Program-made: the position numbers and the translations under genes
From: Rhodobacterales bacterium LSUCC0031
GTDB taxonomy: Bacteria > Pseudomonadota > Alphaproteobacteria > Rhodobacterales > Rhodobacteraceae
Length of the DNA: 64,000 nucleotides
Reading direction: 5' to 3'
Assembly: GCA_015689735.1 (NCBI GenBank)
Contig: WVSP01000002.1
Span: 496,001-560,000 of the forward strand
The notes under the pieces: generated by a model
The model's input: only the letters and a program-made list of their open reading frames with translations
The model's database searches: none
What the model was told of the DNA's origin: nothing
Shown here: piece by piece, positions 18,511 through 26,455 of the stretch
How positions within the stretch are numbered: the stretch's first letter is position 1
Layout: each line of letters starts with the position of its first letter

Positions 18511-19268
18511 GGCACCCCGGCAAGCGTGCGGCGCAGCGCTTCGGTCAGAATGTTGCTATCGGCCCCCACCCCCACGAAGCGGACACCAGCCGTCACCATC
18601 TCGGCGGTCATGGCCGGTGGGCCGATGATCCCGGCCATTTTGCCTGCGCCGGTAATCACAGTGATGGCGCGGCGGATTTCGTCACAGACTTCGGGGGCGG
18701 CGATATCGTCGCGATAGCCCAAATCGGCGGCCAGATCGGCCGGACCGATAAAGACGCAATCAACCCCCTCGGTAGCGGCGATGGCGGGCAGATCAGCCAA
18801 GGCAGCACGACTTTCGGCCTGAACGATCACACAAACCTCGTCATTGGCGGTTGCAGTGTAATCGGCGATTGCGCCAAAGCCGCCTGCGCGGATCGTGGCA
18901 CCACCATTGCCGCGTATCCCTTGTGGCGGATAGCGGCAGGCGGAAACGGCGGCGCGCGCCTCGGCTGCCGAGTTCACCATGGGAACCATGACGGTTTGCG
19001 CCCCGATATCAAGGGCTTGTTTGATCACCCATGCCTCGTTCACCGGCACGCGGACAACGCCGGGTGTTCCGACGCTTGCCAGCACCATCAACTGTCGCCG
19101 GATCAAGGTTGGATCCCATGGCCCATGTTCGCCATCAACCAAGCACCAGTCGAACCCTGCCCTGCCTGCAATCTCGGTCACGGTTTCTGACCCCAGCGCC
19201 AGCCAAAGGCCGCGCAGATGGCGCCCTTCCCGAATTGCCGCTTTGAGTGTGTTTATCGGTGCTGCCAT
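18507..19268 (-). CDS. HpcH/HpaI-family aldolase
   Basis: This 253-residue protein is a class II, metal-dependent aldolase of the HpcH/HpaI type (4-hydroxy-2-oxo-acid or related oxo-acid aldolase), splitting oxo acids to pyruvate and an aldehyde. Signatures are G-L-W-L-A-L-G-S-E-T-V-T-E-I-A, the VDGEHGPWD segment, metal ligands around V-Q-A-E-S and F-I-G-P-A-D-L-A-A-D-L-G. The natural substrate cannot be inferred. The ATG at 19268 is chosen because a G-rich ribosome-binding sequence precedes it. It lies just after puuD, separated by 27 bases. Confidence 0.88.
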   Translation of the reverse strand: MAAPINTLKAAIREGRHLRGLWLALGSETVTEIAGRAGFDWCLVDGEHGPWDPTLIRRQLMVLASVGTPGVVRVPVNEAWVIKQALDIGAQTVMVPMVNSAAEARAAVSACRYPPQGIRGNGGATIRAGGFGAIADYTATANDEVCVIVQAESRAALADLPAIAATEGVDCVFIGPADLAADLGYRDDIAAPEVCDEIRRAITVITGAGKMAGIIGPPAMTAEMVTAGVRFVGVGADSNILTEALRRTLAGVP

Positions 19269-19295
19269 GTTGCCCCCCTGCCCCTCTTGTTCCAC

Positions 19296-20531
19296 CTAAA
19301 GCGCGCCACCGCGCGCCTCGCGGTACCATTGCCGGATGAGCGCGCGATCCTCATCGGTAAGATAGGCGAAATTGCCAGGCGGCATGGCATGGCTAACGCC
19401 GGCTTGCAGATAAATGGCATGTGCCTGTGTCGCGATACGGGCGGGGGTATCGAGCATGACCCCTCCGGGGGCCGCGGCAAGGCCGGGCATATAGACCTCC
19501 GCCGCGTGGCACATGGCGCAATTGGCGGCGACCAGATCGGTTACCGCATCAAAGCGGGCATGGGCGACAAAACGCTCTTGATAGGGATTTAGACGCGCCT
19601 CTTGCACCGCATCGGCGCGCATCACGGGCAGGATCGACAGCCATGTAATCACGCCGAAAATCGCCACCGTCGCACCCCATGTCCACCAAAGCATGCCTTT
19701 GCGCGCATGCATGGTGTTAAAGAAATGACGGATCGTCACCCCCATCAAGAACACAAGGCTTGCGATCAGCCAGTTGTAATCCGAGGCAAAAGCCAAGGGG
19801 TAATGGTTGCTCAACATCAGGAAGATGACGGGCAACGTCAGATAATTGTTATGGGTCGAGCGCAGCTTGGCGATCTTGCCATATTTCGGGTTGGGGGTGC
19901 GGCCGGCCTTGAGGTCGGCGACCACGATCTTTTGGTTGGGGATGATGATCATGGCGACATTGGCCGTCATGATCGTGGCCGTCAGCGCGCCAAGATGCAA
20001 CAGCGCTGCACGGCCCGAAAACACTTGCGCATAGCACCAAGCCAGCACCACGATGATCGCGAAGAGCAAGATCATCAGCGCCGTGGGGTTGTCGCCCAGC
20101 CGGGATTTGCACAACAGGTCATAAGCCACCCAGCCCAGGACCAGCGACAAGCCCGAGATCGCCATCGCCTGCCATGGGGCCAATTCCATGACGGTCCAGT
20201 CGATCAGGTACATCTCGGCCCCAACCCAGTAGAGCAGGATCAGAAGCGCCACGCCCGACAGCCATGTCGCGTAGCTTTCCCATTTGAACCATGTCAGATG
20301 CTCGGGCATCGCGGCGGGTGCCACCATGTATTTCTGGATATGATAGAAGCCACCGCCATGGACCTGCCATTCCTCGCCATCGGCGGGGCCTTGGATGTTG
20401 CGATTCAAACCAAGATCGAGGGCGATGAAATAAAAACTCGACCCGATCCACGCAATCGCAGTGATCACATGCAGCCAACGCGCGGCGAACTCGGCCCAAT
20501 GCAGGAGAATAGTGGCGTCCATGAGCAGCAT
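19296..20531 (-). CDS. puuD: Urate hydroxylase PuuD (membrane, cytochrome c domain)
   Basis: This 411-residue protein is PuuD, a membrane urate oxidase that opens the ureide route of purine breakdown and passes electrons to a c-type haem. The N-terminal part (about 10-300) has several membrane helices, with features such as W-I-G-S-S-F-Y-F-I-A-L and M-P-E-H-L-T-W-F-K-W-E. The C-terminal domain carries one haem site CAMCH (338-342) and a likely Met ligand in HAMPPGNFAYLT. An alternative start three codons later (20522) is equally possible. No allantoinase or other ureide genes are beside it; the divergent neighbour is an ABC transporter operon. Confidence 0.92.
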   Translation of the reverse strand: MLLMDATILLHWAEFAARWLHVITAIAWIGSSFYFIALDLGLNRNIQGPADGEEWQVHGGGFYHIQKYMVAPAAMPEHLTWFKWESYATWLSGVALLILLYWVGAEMYLIDWTVMELAPWQAMAISGLSLVLGWVAYDLLCKSRLGDNPTALMILLFAIIVVLAWCYAQVFSGRAALLHLGALTATIMTANVAMIIIPNQKIVVADLKAGRTPNPKYGKIAKLRSTHNNYLTLPVIFLMLSNHYPLAFASDYNWLIASLVFLMGVTIRHFFNTMHARKGMLWWTWGATVAIFGVITWLSILPVMRADAVQEARLNPYQERFVAHARFDAVTDLVAANCAMCHAAEVYMPGLAAAPGGVMLDTPARIATQAHAIYLQAGVSHAMPPGNFAYLTDEDRALIRQWYREARGGAL

Positions 20532-20755
20532 GCTTTCGTTTGGTCGTCTGGTGCTTTCCCTGACCATCGGCCGAAATGAGTATGAAGTGCAAGATACCCA
20601 GCGATTGTCATGTCCGACGCGGCGACAATCGCGCTCTTCTTTCGCCACGAAGCCCGTTTGCCGCTTTCGCTACGGATACCCCTTTTCATGTGAGTGTCAC
20701 AAAGCTAGGCTCTCCGCCCATAAGGAAAACACGTTCCATTCTGGGAGATTGATTG

Positions 20756-21949
20756 ATGAAGAAGATCCTTCTTGCATCGGCAACGACACTTGCGCTTGCA
20801 GGTGGTGCGCACGCAGATGCCCATGGCCCTGTGACGCTGGGCGTTTCGCTCGGCTTTACAGGCCCGCTTGAATCCTTGGCACCGCCGATGGCGCTGGGTG
20901 CCGAAATGGCAATGGCCGAAGTCACTGCAAGCGGTCAGCTCCTGGGTGGCAAGGCCGTGACCTCGGTGCGCGGCGATTCGACCTGCATCGACGCCTCGGC
21001 GGCCGTCGCCGTGGCTGAACGCCTGATCACCTCAGATGGCGTTGACGGGATCGTCGGCGCGATGTGCTCGGGCGCGACCACCGCGATGCTGACCAATGTC
21101 GCCGTGCCTAACGGCATGGTCATGATTTCGCCATCGGCCACCTCGCCCGCATTGTCCACCGTTGAAGATAACGGCCTGTTCTTCCGCACTGCACCTTCGG
21201 ATGCGGCACAGGGCGTGGTGATGGCCAACATCATCCTTGAGCGTGGGATCGATACCGTCGCCGTGACCTATACCAACAACGACTATGGTCTTGGTCTGGC
21301 CAACAGCTTCCAAGCGGCTTTCACCGCTGCTGGCGGAACCGTGACGCTGGTTGCAGCCCACGAAGACGAGCGCGCCGATTACTCGGCAGAAGTCGGCGCA
21401 TTGGCCGCTGCTGGTGGCGACGCGCTTGTTGTCGCGGGCTATGTGGATAGCGGTGGCTCGGGCATCATCCGCGCCGCACTCGATACCGGTGCCTTCGACA
21501 CTTTCGTCTTCCCCGACGGAATGGTCGGCCAAGCGCTGGTCGATAATTTCGGCGCCGAGATCAACGGCTCCTTCGGCCAGTTCCCCGGCACCGATTCCAA
21601 CGGCGCGGATATCTATCACAACCTCGCTACGGCGGCTGGTTTCGACGGCACCTCGGCCTTCTCCAAGGAAGCCTATGACGCCGCCGCGCTGATCATGCTG
21701 GCGATGCAAGCGGCCGGTTCGACCGTACCTGCCGATTACGCCAAGCATGTGATGGATGTGGCCAACGCCCCCGGTGAGCCGATCATGCCCGGCGAACTTG
21801 GTCGCGCACTGGAACTGCTCGCTGCGGGCCAGGATATCGACTATGTCGGCGCCTCGGCGGTTGAGCTGATCGGTGCAGGCGAATCCGGCGGCAACTACCG
21901 CGAGATCGAGATCAAGGATGGCGAAATCGTCACCGCGCGTTTCCGCTGA
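20756..21949 (+). CDS. Branched-chain amino-acid-type ABC transporter substrate-binding protein
   Basis: This 397-residue protein is a periplasmic substrate-binding protein (Leu/Ile/Val-binding family). Residues 1-21 are a signal peptide ending in Ala-Asp-Ala. The binding lobes show G-V-S-L-G-F-T-G-P-L, a D-G-I-V-G-A-M-C-S-G segment, S-P-S-A-T-S-P-A-L-S, and T-Y-T-N-N-D-Y-G-L-G. The ATG at 20756 follows GGGAGA by seven bases; a TTG one codon earlier is less likely. It heads an operon with two ATPases and two permeases and is followed by a terminator-like hairpin, the usual way to make more binding protein than membrane parts. The ligand is unknown. Confidence 0.92.
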   Translation: MKKILLASATTLALAGGAHADAHGPVTLGVSLGFTGPLESLAPPMALGAEMAMAEVTASGQLLGGKAVTSVRGDSTCIDASAAVAVAERLITSDGVDGIVGAMCSGATTAMLTNVAVPNGMVMISPSATSPALSTVEDNGLFFRTAPSDAAQGVVMANIILERGIDTVAVTYTNNDYGLGLANSFQAAFTAAGGTVTLVAAHEDERADYSAEVGALAAAGGDALVVAGYVDSGGSGIIRAALDTGAFDTFVFPDGMVGQALVDNFGAEINGSFGQFPGTDSNGADIYHNLATAAGFDGTSAFSKEAYDAAALIMLAMQAAGSTVPADYAKHVMDVANAPGEPIMPGELGRALELLAAGQDIDYVGASAVELIGAGESGGNYREIEIKDGEIVTARFR

Positions 21950-21971
21950 TCGCTTGTAAAACGTGACAGAT

Positions 21972-22004
21972 GCAGCCCGGGTCACGCCCCGGGCTGCGTT
22001 TTTT
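21972..22004 (+). terminator. Hairpin between binding protein and transporter genes
   Basis: A ten-bp stem GCAGCCCGGG/CCCGGGCTGC (21972-21981 with 21988-21997) and a six-base loop are followed by GTTTTTTG. It looks like a leaky terminator or stabilising hairpin that lowers expression of the downstream ATPase and permease genes relative to the binding protein. Confidence 0.75.
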
Positions 22005-22023
22005 GCGAGGGAGAAGACACCGC

Positions 22024-22818
22024 ATGATCGAGGTGCGCGACCTGCACAAGCATTTCGGCGGCTTCCACGCCGTCGATGGTGCAAGCCTCAGGATCGAGAC
22101 AGGCTCGATCACCGGGCTGATCGGGCCAAATGGCGCGGGCAAGACCACGCTGTTCAACGTAATCGCGGGCGTGTTGCCACCGACGCGCGGCCAAGTCATC
22201 ATGGATGGCGAGGATATCACCGCCCTGCCCCCGCATGTGCTGTTTTCCAAGGGGCTTTTGCGCACCTTCCAGATCGCGCATGAGTTCCACTCCATGACCT
22301 GCCGCGAGAACCTGATGATGGTTCCTCCCGGCCAGTCGGGCGAAACGCTCTGGAATACATGGTTCGGCCGCAAGCGCATCGCCGAGGAGGAGCGCGCGCT
22401 GCGCGCGAAAGCCGACGAGGTGCTCGATTTCCTGACCATCTCGCATCTGGCAGACCACCCGGCAGGCCAGATCTCCGGCGGGCAGAAAAAGCTGCTGGAA
22501 CTGGGCCGCACCATGATGGTCGATGCAAAGATCGTCTTTCTCGACGAGGTCGGCGCAGGCGTGAACCGCACGCTTCTCAACACCATCGGCGACGCGATCA
22601 TCCGCCTTAATAAAGAACGCGGCTACACCTTCTGCGTCATCGAACACGACATGGATTTCATCGGCCGCCTCTGCGACCCGGTCATCGTCATGGCCGAAGG
22701 TAAGGTGCTGGCCCAGGGCACGATCGACGAGATCAAGGCCAACGAGGGCGTGATCGAGGCCTATCTCGGCACCGGCTTGAAAAACAAAGACAAGCTCGAA
22801 GCGGGGGCAAGCGCATGA
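22024..22818 (+). CDS. LivG-type ABC transporter ATP-binding protein
   Basis: This 264-residue protein is the LivG-like ATPase of the transporter. It has Walker A GPNGAGKT (34-41), Q-loop region near R-T-F-Q-I, signature ISGGQ, and Walker B I-V-F-L-D-E. The usual LDEP at the end of Walker B is LDEV here (V-F-L-D-E-V-G-A-G-V-N), a small departure from the family. The C-terminus G-V-I-E-A-Y-L-G is typical of LivG proteins. GAGGGAGA lies before the ATG. Its stop overlaps the next gene by four bases (ATGA). Confidence 0.93.
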   Translation: MIEVRDLHKHFGGFHAVDGASLRIETGSITGLIGPNGAGKTTLFNVIAGVLPPTRGQVIMDGEDITALPPHVLFSKGLLRTFQIAHEFHSMTCRENLMMVPPGQSGETLWNTWFGRKRIAEEERALRAKADEVLDFLTISHLADHPAGQISGGQKKLLELGRTMMVDAKIVFLDEVGAGVNRTLLNTIGDAIIRLNKERGYTFCVIEHDMDFIGRLCDPVIVMAEGKVLAQGTIDEIKANEGVIEAYLGTGLKNKDKLEAGASA

Positions 22819-23639
22819 CCGATAGCCCCTATCAAAACGACCGTGGCAATCACGACCGCTCGCTGACCAAGCCAAGTGGGGCTGCCAGCATGACCCCCAG
22901 CCCCCACGCCAGGCAGCCCATGCAGACGCAAAGCGCCTATCTCATCGGCGACATGATGACCGGCGGCTATGGCAATGGCCCCGACATCCTGCACGACTGC
23001 ACCATCGCCGTGAACCAAGGCGAGATTGCCGTGATCGTCGGCCCGAATGGCGCGGGCAAATCCACCGCGATGAAGGCCGTTTTTGGCATGCTCAATATGC
23101 GCCAAGGTGCAGTCCGCCTCGATGGCGAGGATATCACCGCCCTCAGCCCTCAGGCGCGTGTGGCCCGAGGCATGGGGTTTGTACCGCAAACGGGCAATAT
23201 CTTTACCTCGATGACGGTCGAGGAGAATCTCGAAATGGGCGCCTTCATCCGCCGCGATGACATCCGCGCCACAATGGAACAGGTCTATGCGCTATTCCCG
23301 ATCCTGCGGGACAAACGCCATCAGGCGGCGGGTGAGTTGTCCGGCGGTCAGCGCCAGCAAGTCGCCGTTGGCCGCGCATTGATGACCAAGCCCAAGGTCT
23401 TGATGCTCGATGAACCTACGGCCGGCGTCTCGCCCATCGTGATGGATGAGTTGTTCGACCGCATCATCGAGGTTGCGCGCACCGGCATCCCGATCCTCAT
23501 GGTCGAACAAAACGCCCGCCAAGCGCTCGAGATCGCCGATCGCGGCTATGTGTTGGTCCAAGGGCGCAACGCACATACCGGCACCGGCAAAGAGCTTTTG
23601 GCCGACCCGCAGGTTCGGCGCAGCTTTCTGGGGGGCTGA
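22815..23639 (+). CDS. LivF-type ABC transporter ATP-binding protein
   Basis: This 274-residue protein is the LivF-like ATPase, pairing with the LivG-like one. Walker A GPNGAGKS is at 76-83, signature LSGGQRQQ and Walker B V-L-M-L-D-E-P-T-A-G follow. Its first 40 or so residues form a polar extension not usual in LivF; internal Met26 or Met36 could be the true start, but the four-base ATGA overlap with the upstream gene favours the first codon. It is followed two bases later by a small secreted protein gene. Confidence 0.92.
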   Translation: MTDSPYQNDRGNHDRSLTKPSGAASMTPSPHARQPMQTQSAYLIGDMMTGGYGNGPDILHDCTIAVNQGEIAVIVGPNGAGKSTAMKAVFGMLNMRQGAVRLDGEDITALSPQARVARGMGFVPQTGNIFTSMTVEENLEMGAFIRRDDIRATMEQVYALFPILRDKRHQAAGELSGGQRQQVAVGRALMTKPKVLMLDEPTAGVSPIVMDELFDRIIEVARTGIPILMVEQNARQALEIADRGYVLVQGRNAHTGTGKELLADPQVRRSFLGG

Positions 23640-23641
23640 GG

Positions 23642-24025
23642 ATGCGATCACTGGCCTTTCGTCGCATGGCCTTCACAACGCTGATCGCGGGCGCGCCCGC
23701 GCTCGCGATGGCCGATGCCTGGCAATGCGATTTCACCGCCGAATGTGCCTTGGCGACAGGCTGCACAGACGCATCCTTTTCTGCCCGTCTGATCGCGGCC
23801 GATCATGCGGGGGAGTTGTTCCTGACAACCGCCATGGGCGACAGCCCGGTGATCCGCCTGACACCGCTGTCCACACTGCCCGCCAGTTATGCAGGCGCAG
23901 GCCAAATCGGCACCGCCGAGCTTTTGACCATCGAGGTCGATCGCACCGCGATCCTGAGCGTGCATCATTTCGACGGCACCGCCGTCGCCCTCACCTATTT
24001 CGGCACCTGCGCGGAGTTGAACTGA
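23642..24025 (+). CDS. Small secreted protein inside the transporter operon, function unknown
   Basis: I do not recognise this 127-residue protein. It begins with a probable signal peptide (R-S-L-A-F-R-R then a hydrophobic stretch ending A-L-A-M-A-D-A, about 1-26). The mature part is beta-rich with four cysteines (29, 35, 41 and 123), which could form disulfides in the periplasm. It sits between the LivF-like ATPase and LivH-like permease genes; its stop codon is directly followed by the LivH start. This placement suggests co-expression with the transporter, but no role can be assigned. Confidence 0.75.
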   Translation: MRSLAFRRMAFTTLIAGAPALAMADAWQCDFTAECALATGCTDASFSARLIAADHAGELFLTTAMGDSPVIRLTPLSTLPASYAGAGQIGTAELLTIEVDRTAILSVHHFDGTAVALTYFGTCAELN

Positions 24026-25042
24026 ATGGATATTCTCAACGCGATTGTCGTCTTGCTGAACTTCGTGATCATTCCGGCCACGGCATATGGCGCGCAGCTT
24101 GCGCTTGGTGCGCTCGGCGTGACACTCATCTACGGTATCTTGCGCTTTTCAAATTTCGCCCATGGCGACACCATGGCCTTCGGCACGGCCTCGACCATTC
24201 TGGTGACATGGGGGCTGACGGGTATCGGAATTTCCATTGCACCCTTGCCGACCGCGCTCTTGGCGCTGCCTTTCGGCATCTTGATCACCATGGTGTTGGT
24301 GTTGGGCGTTGACCGGGTGGTTTACCGCTTCTATCGCCGGGTCAAGGCCAAGCCGATCATCTTTGTCATGGTCTCGATCGGGGTGATGTTCGTGATGAAC
24401 GCGCTCACGCGCTTCCTGCCCGGCATCGGGGTCGATGACATCCGCTTTGCCGATGGCGAACGCTTCTTGATCTCGGTGCGCACCTTCCGCGACCTCACCG
24501 GCCTCGAGGAGGGCCTCGCCATCCGCACCACGCAAGCCATCACCGTGGTGGTGGCCGCGATCTGCGTGGCGGCGCTGTTTTGGTTTCTCAACCGTACCCG
24601 TACCGGCAAATCCATGCGCGCCTTCGCCGACAACGAGGATCTGGCGCTCTTGTCGGGCATCAATCCCGACCGGGTCGTGATGGTGACATGGCTGATCGTG
24701 GCAGCCCTCGCCACCACGGCAGGCACGCTTTACGGGCTGGACAAGGCGTTCAAGGCCTTCACCTATTTCCAACTTCTCTTGCCCATCTTCGCCGCTGCCA
24801 TCGTTGGTGGCTTGGGCAACCCCATCGGCGCGATCATGGGCGGATTCTTGATCGCGTTCTCCGAAGTCAGCGTCACCTATGCCTTCCGCAAGGTGGTGTC
24901 TTATCTCGGCCCCGAAGGCTGGCAACCCGAGGGAATGATCCAGCTTTTGTCCACCGATTATAAATTCGCCGTCAGCTTTTCGATCCTTTTGATCGTGCTG
25001 TTGTTCCGCCCAACCGGCATCATGAAGGGGAAATCGATATGA
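24026..25042 (+). CDS. LivH-type branched-chain ABC transporter permease
   Basis: This 338-residue protein is a LivH-like inner-membrane permease with about eight hydrophobic helices. Family features include G-A-L-G-V-T-L-I-Y-G-I-L-R-F-S-N-F-A-H-G-D near the N-terminus and the coupling motif around M-R-A-F-A-D-N-E-D-L-A, later I-V-G-G-L-G-N-P-I-G-A. It partners the LivM-like permease, whose start overlaps its stop by four bases. Confidence 0.93.
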   Translation: MDILNAIVVLLNFVIIPATAYGAQLALGALGVTLIYGILRFSNFAHGDTMAFGTASTILVTWGLTGIGISIAPLPTALLALPFGILITMVLVLGVDRVVYRFYRRVKAKPIIFVMVSIGVMFVMNALTRFLPGIGVDDIRFADGERFLISVRTFRDLTGLEEGLAIRTTQAITVVVAAICVAALFWFLNRTRTGKSMRAFADNEDLALLSGINPDRVVMVTWLIVAALATTAGTLYGLDKAFKAFTYFQLLLPIFAAAIVGGLGNPIGAIMGGFLIAFSEVSVTYAFRKVVSYLGPEGWQPEGMIQLLSTDYKFAVSFSILLIVLLFRPTGIMKGKSI

Positions 25043-26349
25043 TCGCAGCGATGGACAAGCGCGCGCTTCTCCTGTTCGCGCTAGTGGGCCTGCTGTTCCT
25101 CGGCACCGGGTTTCTGGAATCGTGGAACACGACGCTTGGTATTTTCAACATGGCGCTGGTCAGCGCGATCATGGCCTTGGGCGTCAACATGCAATGGGGC
25201 TATGCGGGGCTGTTCAATGTCGGCGTGATGGGGTTCGTCGCCTTGGGTGGCCTTGCCGCCGTCTTGATCGGCATGCCGCCCGTGACTGCTGCATGGGCGG
25301 CAGGTGGGGTGCAGGTGCTCCTTGCGCTTGTCTTGGGCGCGGCAACCATTGTTGCGGCGATCTTGGCATATATGAAACTGCCCACCGGACGGCTGCGCGC
25401 GGTGGTCATGATCGCAATCCTCGTGCTGGGCTTTATCGTTTACCGGATGGTCTTTGACAGTGGTGTGGCTTTGGTCGAGGCGGTCAACCCCGCCGCCGAA
25501 GGCTATCTGGGTGGGCTTGGCCTGCCCGTCCTTTTGGCCTGGCCGGTCGGTGGTGTGCTTGCCGCCGGGGCCGCCTGGGTGATCGGCAAGACCGCCCTTG
25601 GCCTGCGCTCCGATTACCTTGCCATTGCCACCCTCGGCGTCTCCGAAATCATTATCGCGGTCCTCAAGAACGAAGATTGGCTGACCCGCGGCGTCAAGAA
25701 TGTCACTGGCATTCCCCGCCCTGTCCCCTACGAGGTCGAGCTTCAGGCCACAGCGTGGTTTACCGATCTCGCCGCGCGCCTTGGCGCTGATCCTGTCGCC
25801 ATGTCATCGATCACGGTCAAGCTGTGCTATGCGGCCCTTTTCATCGTCGTGCTGCTGGCGCTGATCTGGTTCTCGGAAAAAGCATGGAATTCGCCCTGGG
25901 GCCGGATGATGCGTGCGATCCGCGACAACGAAATTTCCGCCGCCGCCATGGGCAAGGATGTCAAGGCACGCCACCTTCAGGTCTTCGTGCTCGGCTCCGC
26001 TGTCGTCGGCATGGCAGGTGCGATGATGGCCACGCTCGATAGCCAGCTTGTCCCTTCGAGCTATCAACCCTTGCGCTTTACCTTCCTTGTCTGGGTCATG
26101 GTGATCGTCGGTGGCTCGGGCAATAATTGGGGCGCTGTCTTGGGCGGCTTCCTGATCTGGTGGCTTTGGGTCATGGTCGAACCCTTGGGCTCTGACGCGC
26201 TGATGATGTTGACCGCAGGCATGGCCGAAGGCAGCTGGCTGCGCGAGCATCTCTTGGCCTCGGCTGCGCATATGCGGCTTTTGACCATGGGGCTGGTGCT
26301 GCTCTTGGTGCTGCGCTTCAGCCCGCGCGGCCTGATCCCGGAACGCTGA
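25039..26349 (+). CDS. LivM-type branched-chain ABC transporter permease
   Basis: This 436-residue protein is the LivM-like permease, longer than the simplest LivM proteins because of extra loops between helices. Family features are N-M-Q-W-G-Y-A-G-L-F-N-V-G near the N-terminus, L-R-S-D-Y-L-A-I-A-T-L-G and the conserved W-G-R-M-M-R-A-I-R-D-N-E coupling segment. It ends the operon; an intergenic repeat follows. Substrate specificity cannot be read from the permease. Confidence 0.93.
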   Translation: MIAAMDKRALLLFALVGLLFLGTGFLESWNTTLGIFNMALVSAIMALGVNMQWGYAGLFNVGVMGFVALGGLAAVLIGMPPVTAAWAAGGVQVLLALVLGAATIVAAILAYMKLPTGRLRAVVMIAILVLGFIVYRMVFDSGVALVEAVNPAAEGYLGGLGLPVLLAWPVGGVLAAGAAWVIGKTALGLRSDYLAIATLGVSEIIIAVLKNEDWLTRGVKNVTGIPRPVPYEVELQATAWFTDLAARLGADPVAMSSITVKLCYAALFIVVLLALIWFSEKAWNSPWGRMMRAIRDNEISAAAMGKDVKARHLQVFVLGSAVVGMAGAMMATLDSQLVPSSYQPLRFTFLVWVMVIVGGSGNNWGAVLGGFLIWWLWVMVEPLGSDALMMLTAGMAEGSWLREHLLASAAHMRLLTMGLVLLLVLRFSPRGLIPER

Positions 26350-26383
26350 GGGCTTTATCCCGCATTCAGGTTCACGCGCCACC

Positions 26384-26447
26384 CCTTCTTCGTTTCAAAA
26401 ATATCCCGGGGGGAACGGCCAAGGGCCGTGGGGGGCAGCGCCCCCCC
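26384..26447 (+). repeat. Intergenic repeat copy C
   Basis: The core CCTTCTTCGTTTCAAAAATA plus TCCCGGGGGG and following hairpins (ACGGCC/GGCCGT and GGGGGGC/GCCCCCC) match copy B near 8.2 kb nearly exactly. It lies between the convergent LivM-like and crotonase genes and can form strong hairpins on either strand. Confidence 0.75.
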
Positions 26448-26455
26448 GACCTCTC

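Noticed and set aside
23446-24312. A 288-codon plus-strand frame across the end of the LivF-like gene and the small secreted protein
   Set aside because: It overlaps three well-supported genes in another frame and has an Arg/His-rich shadow composition.
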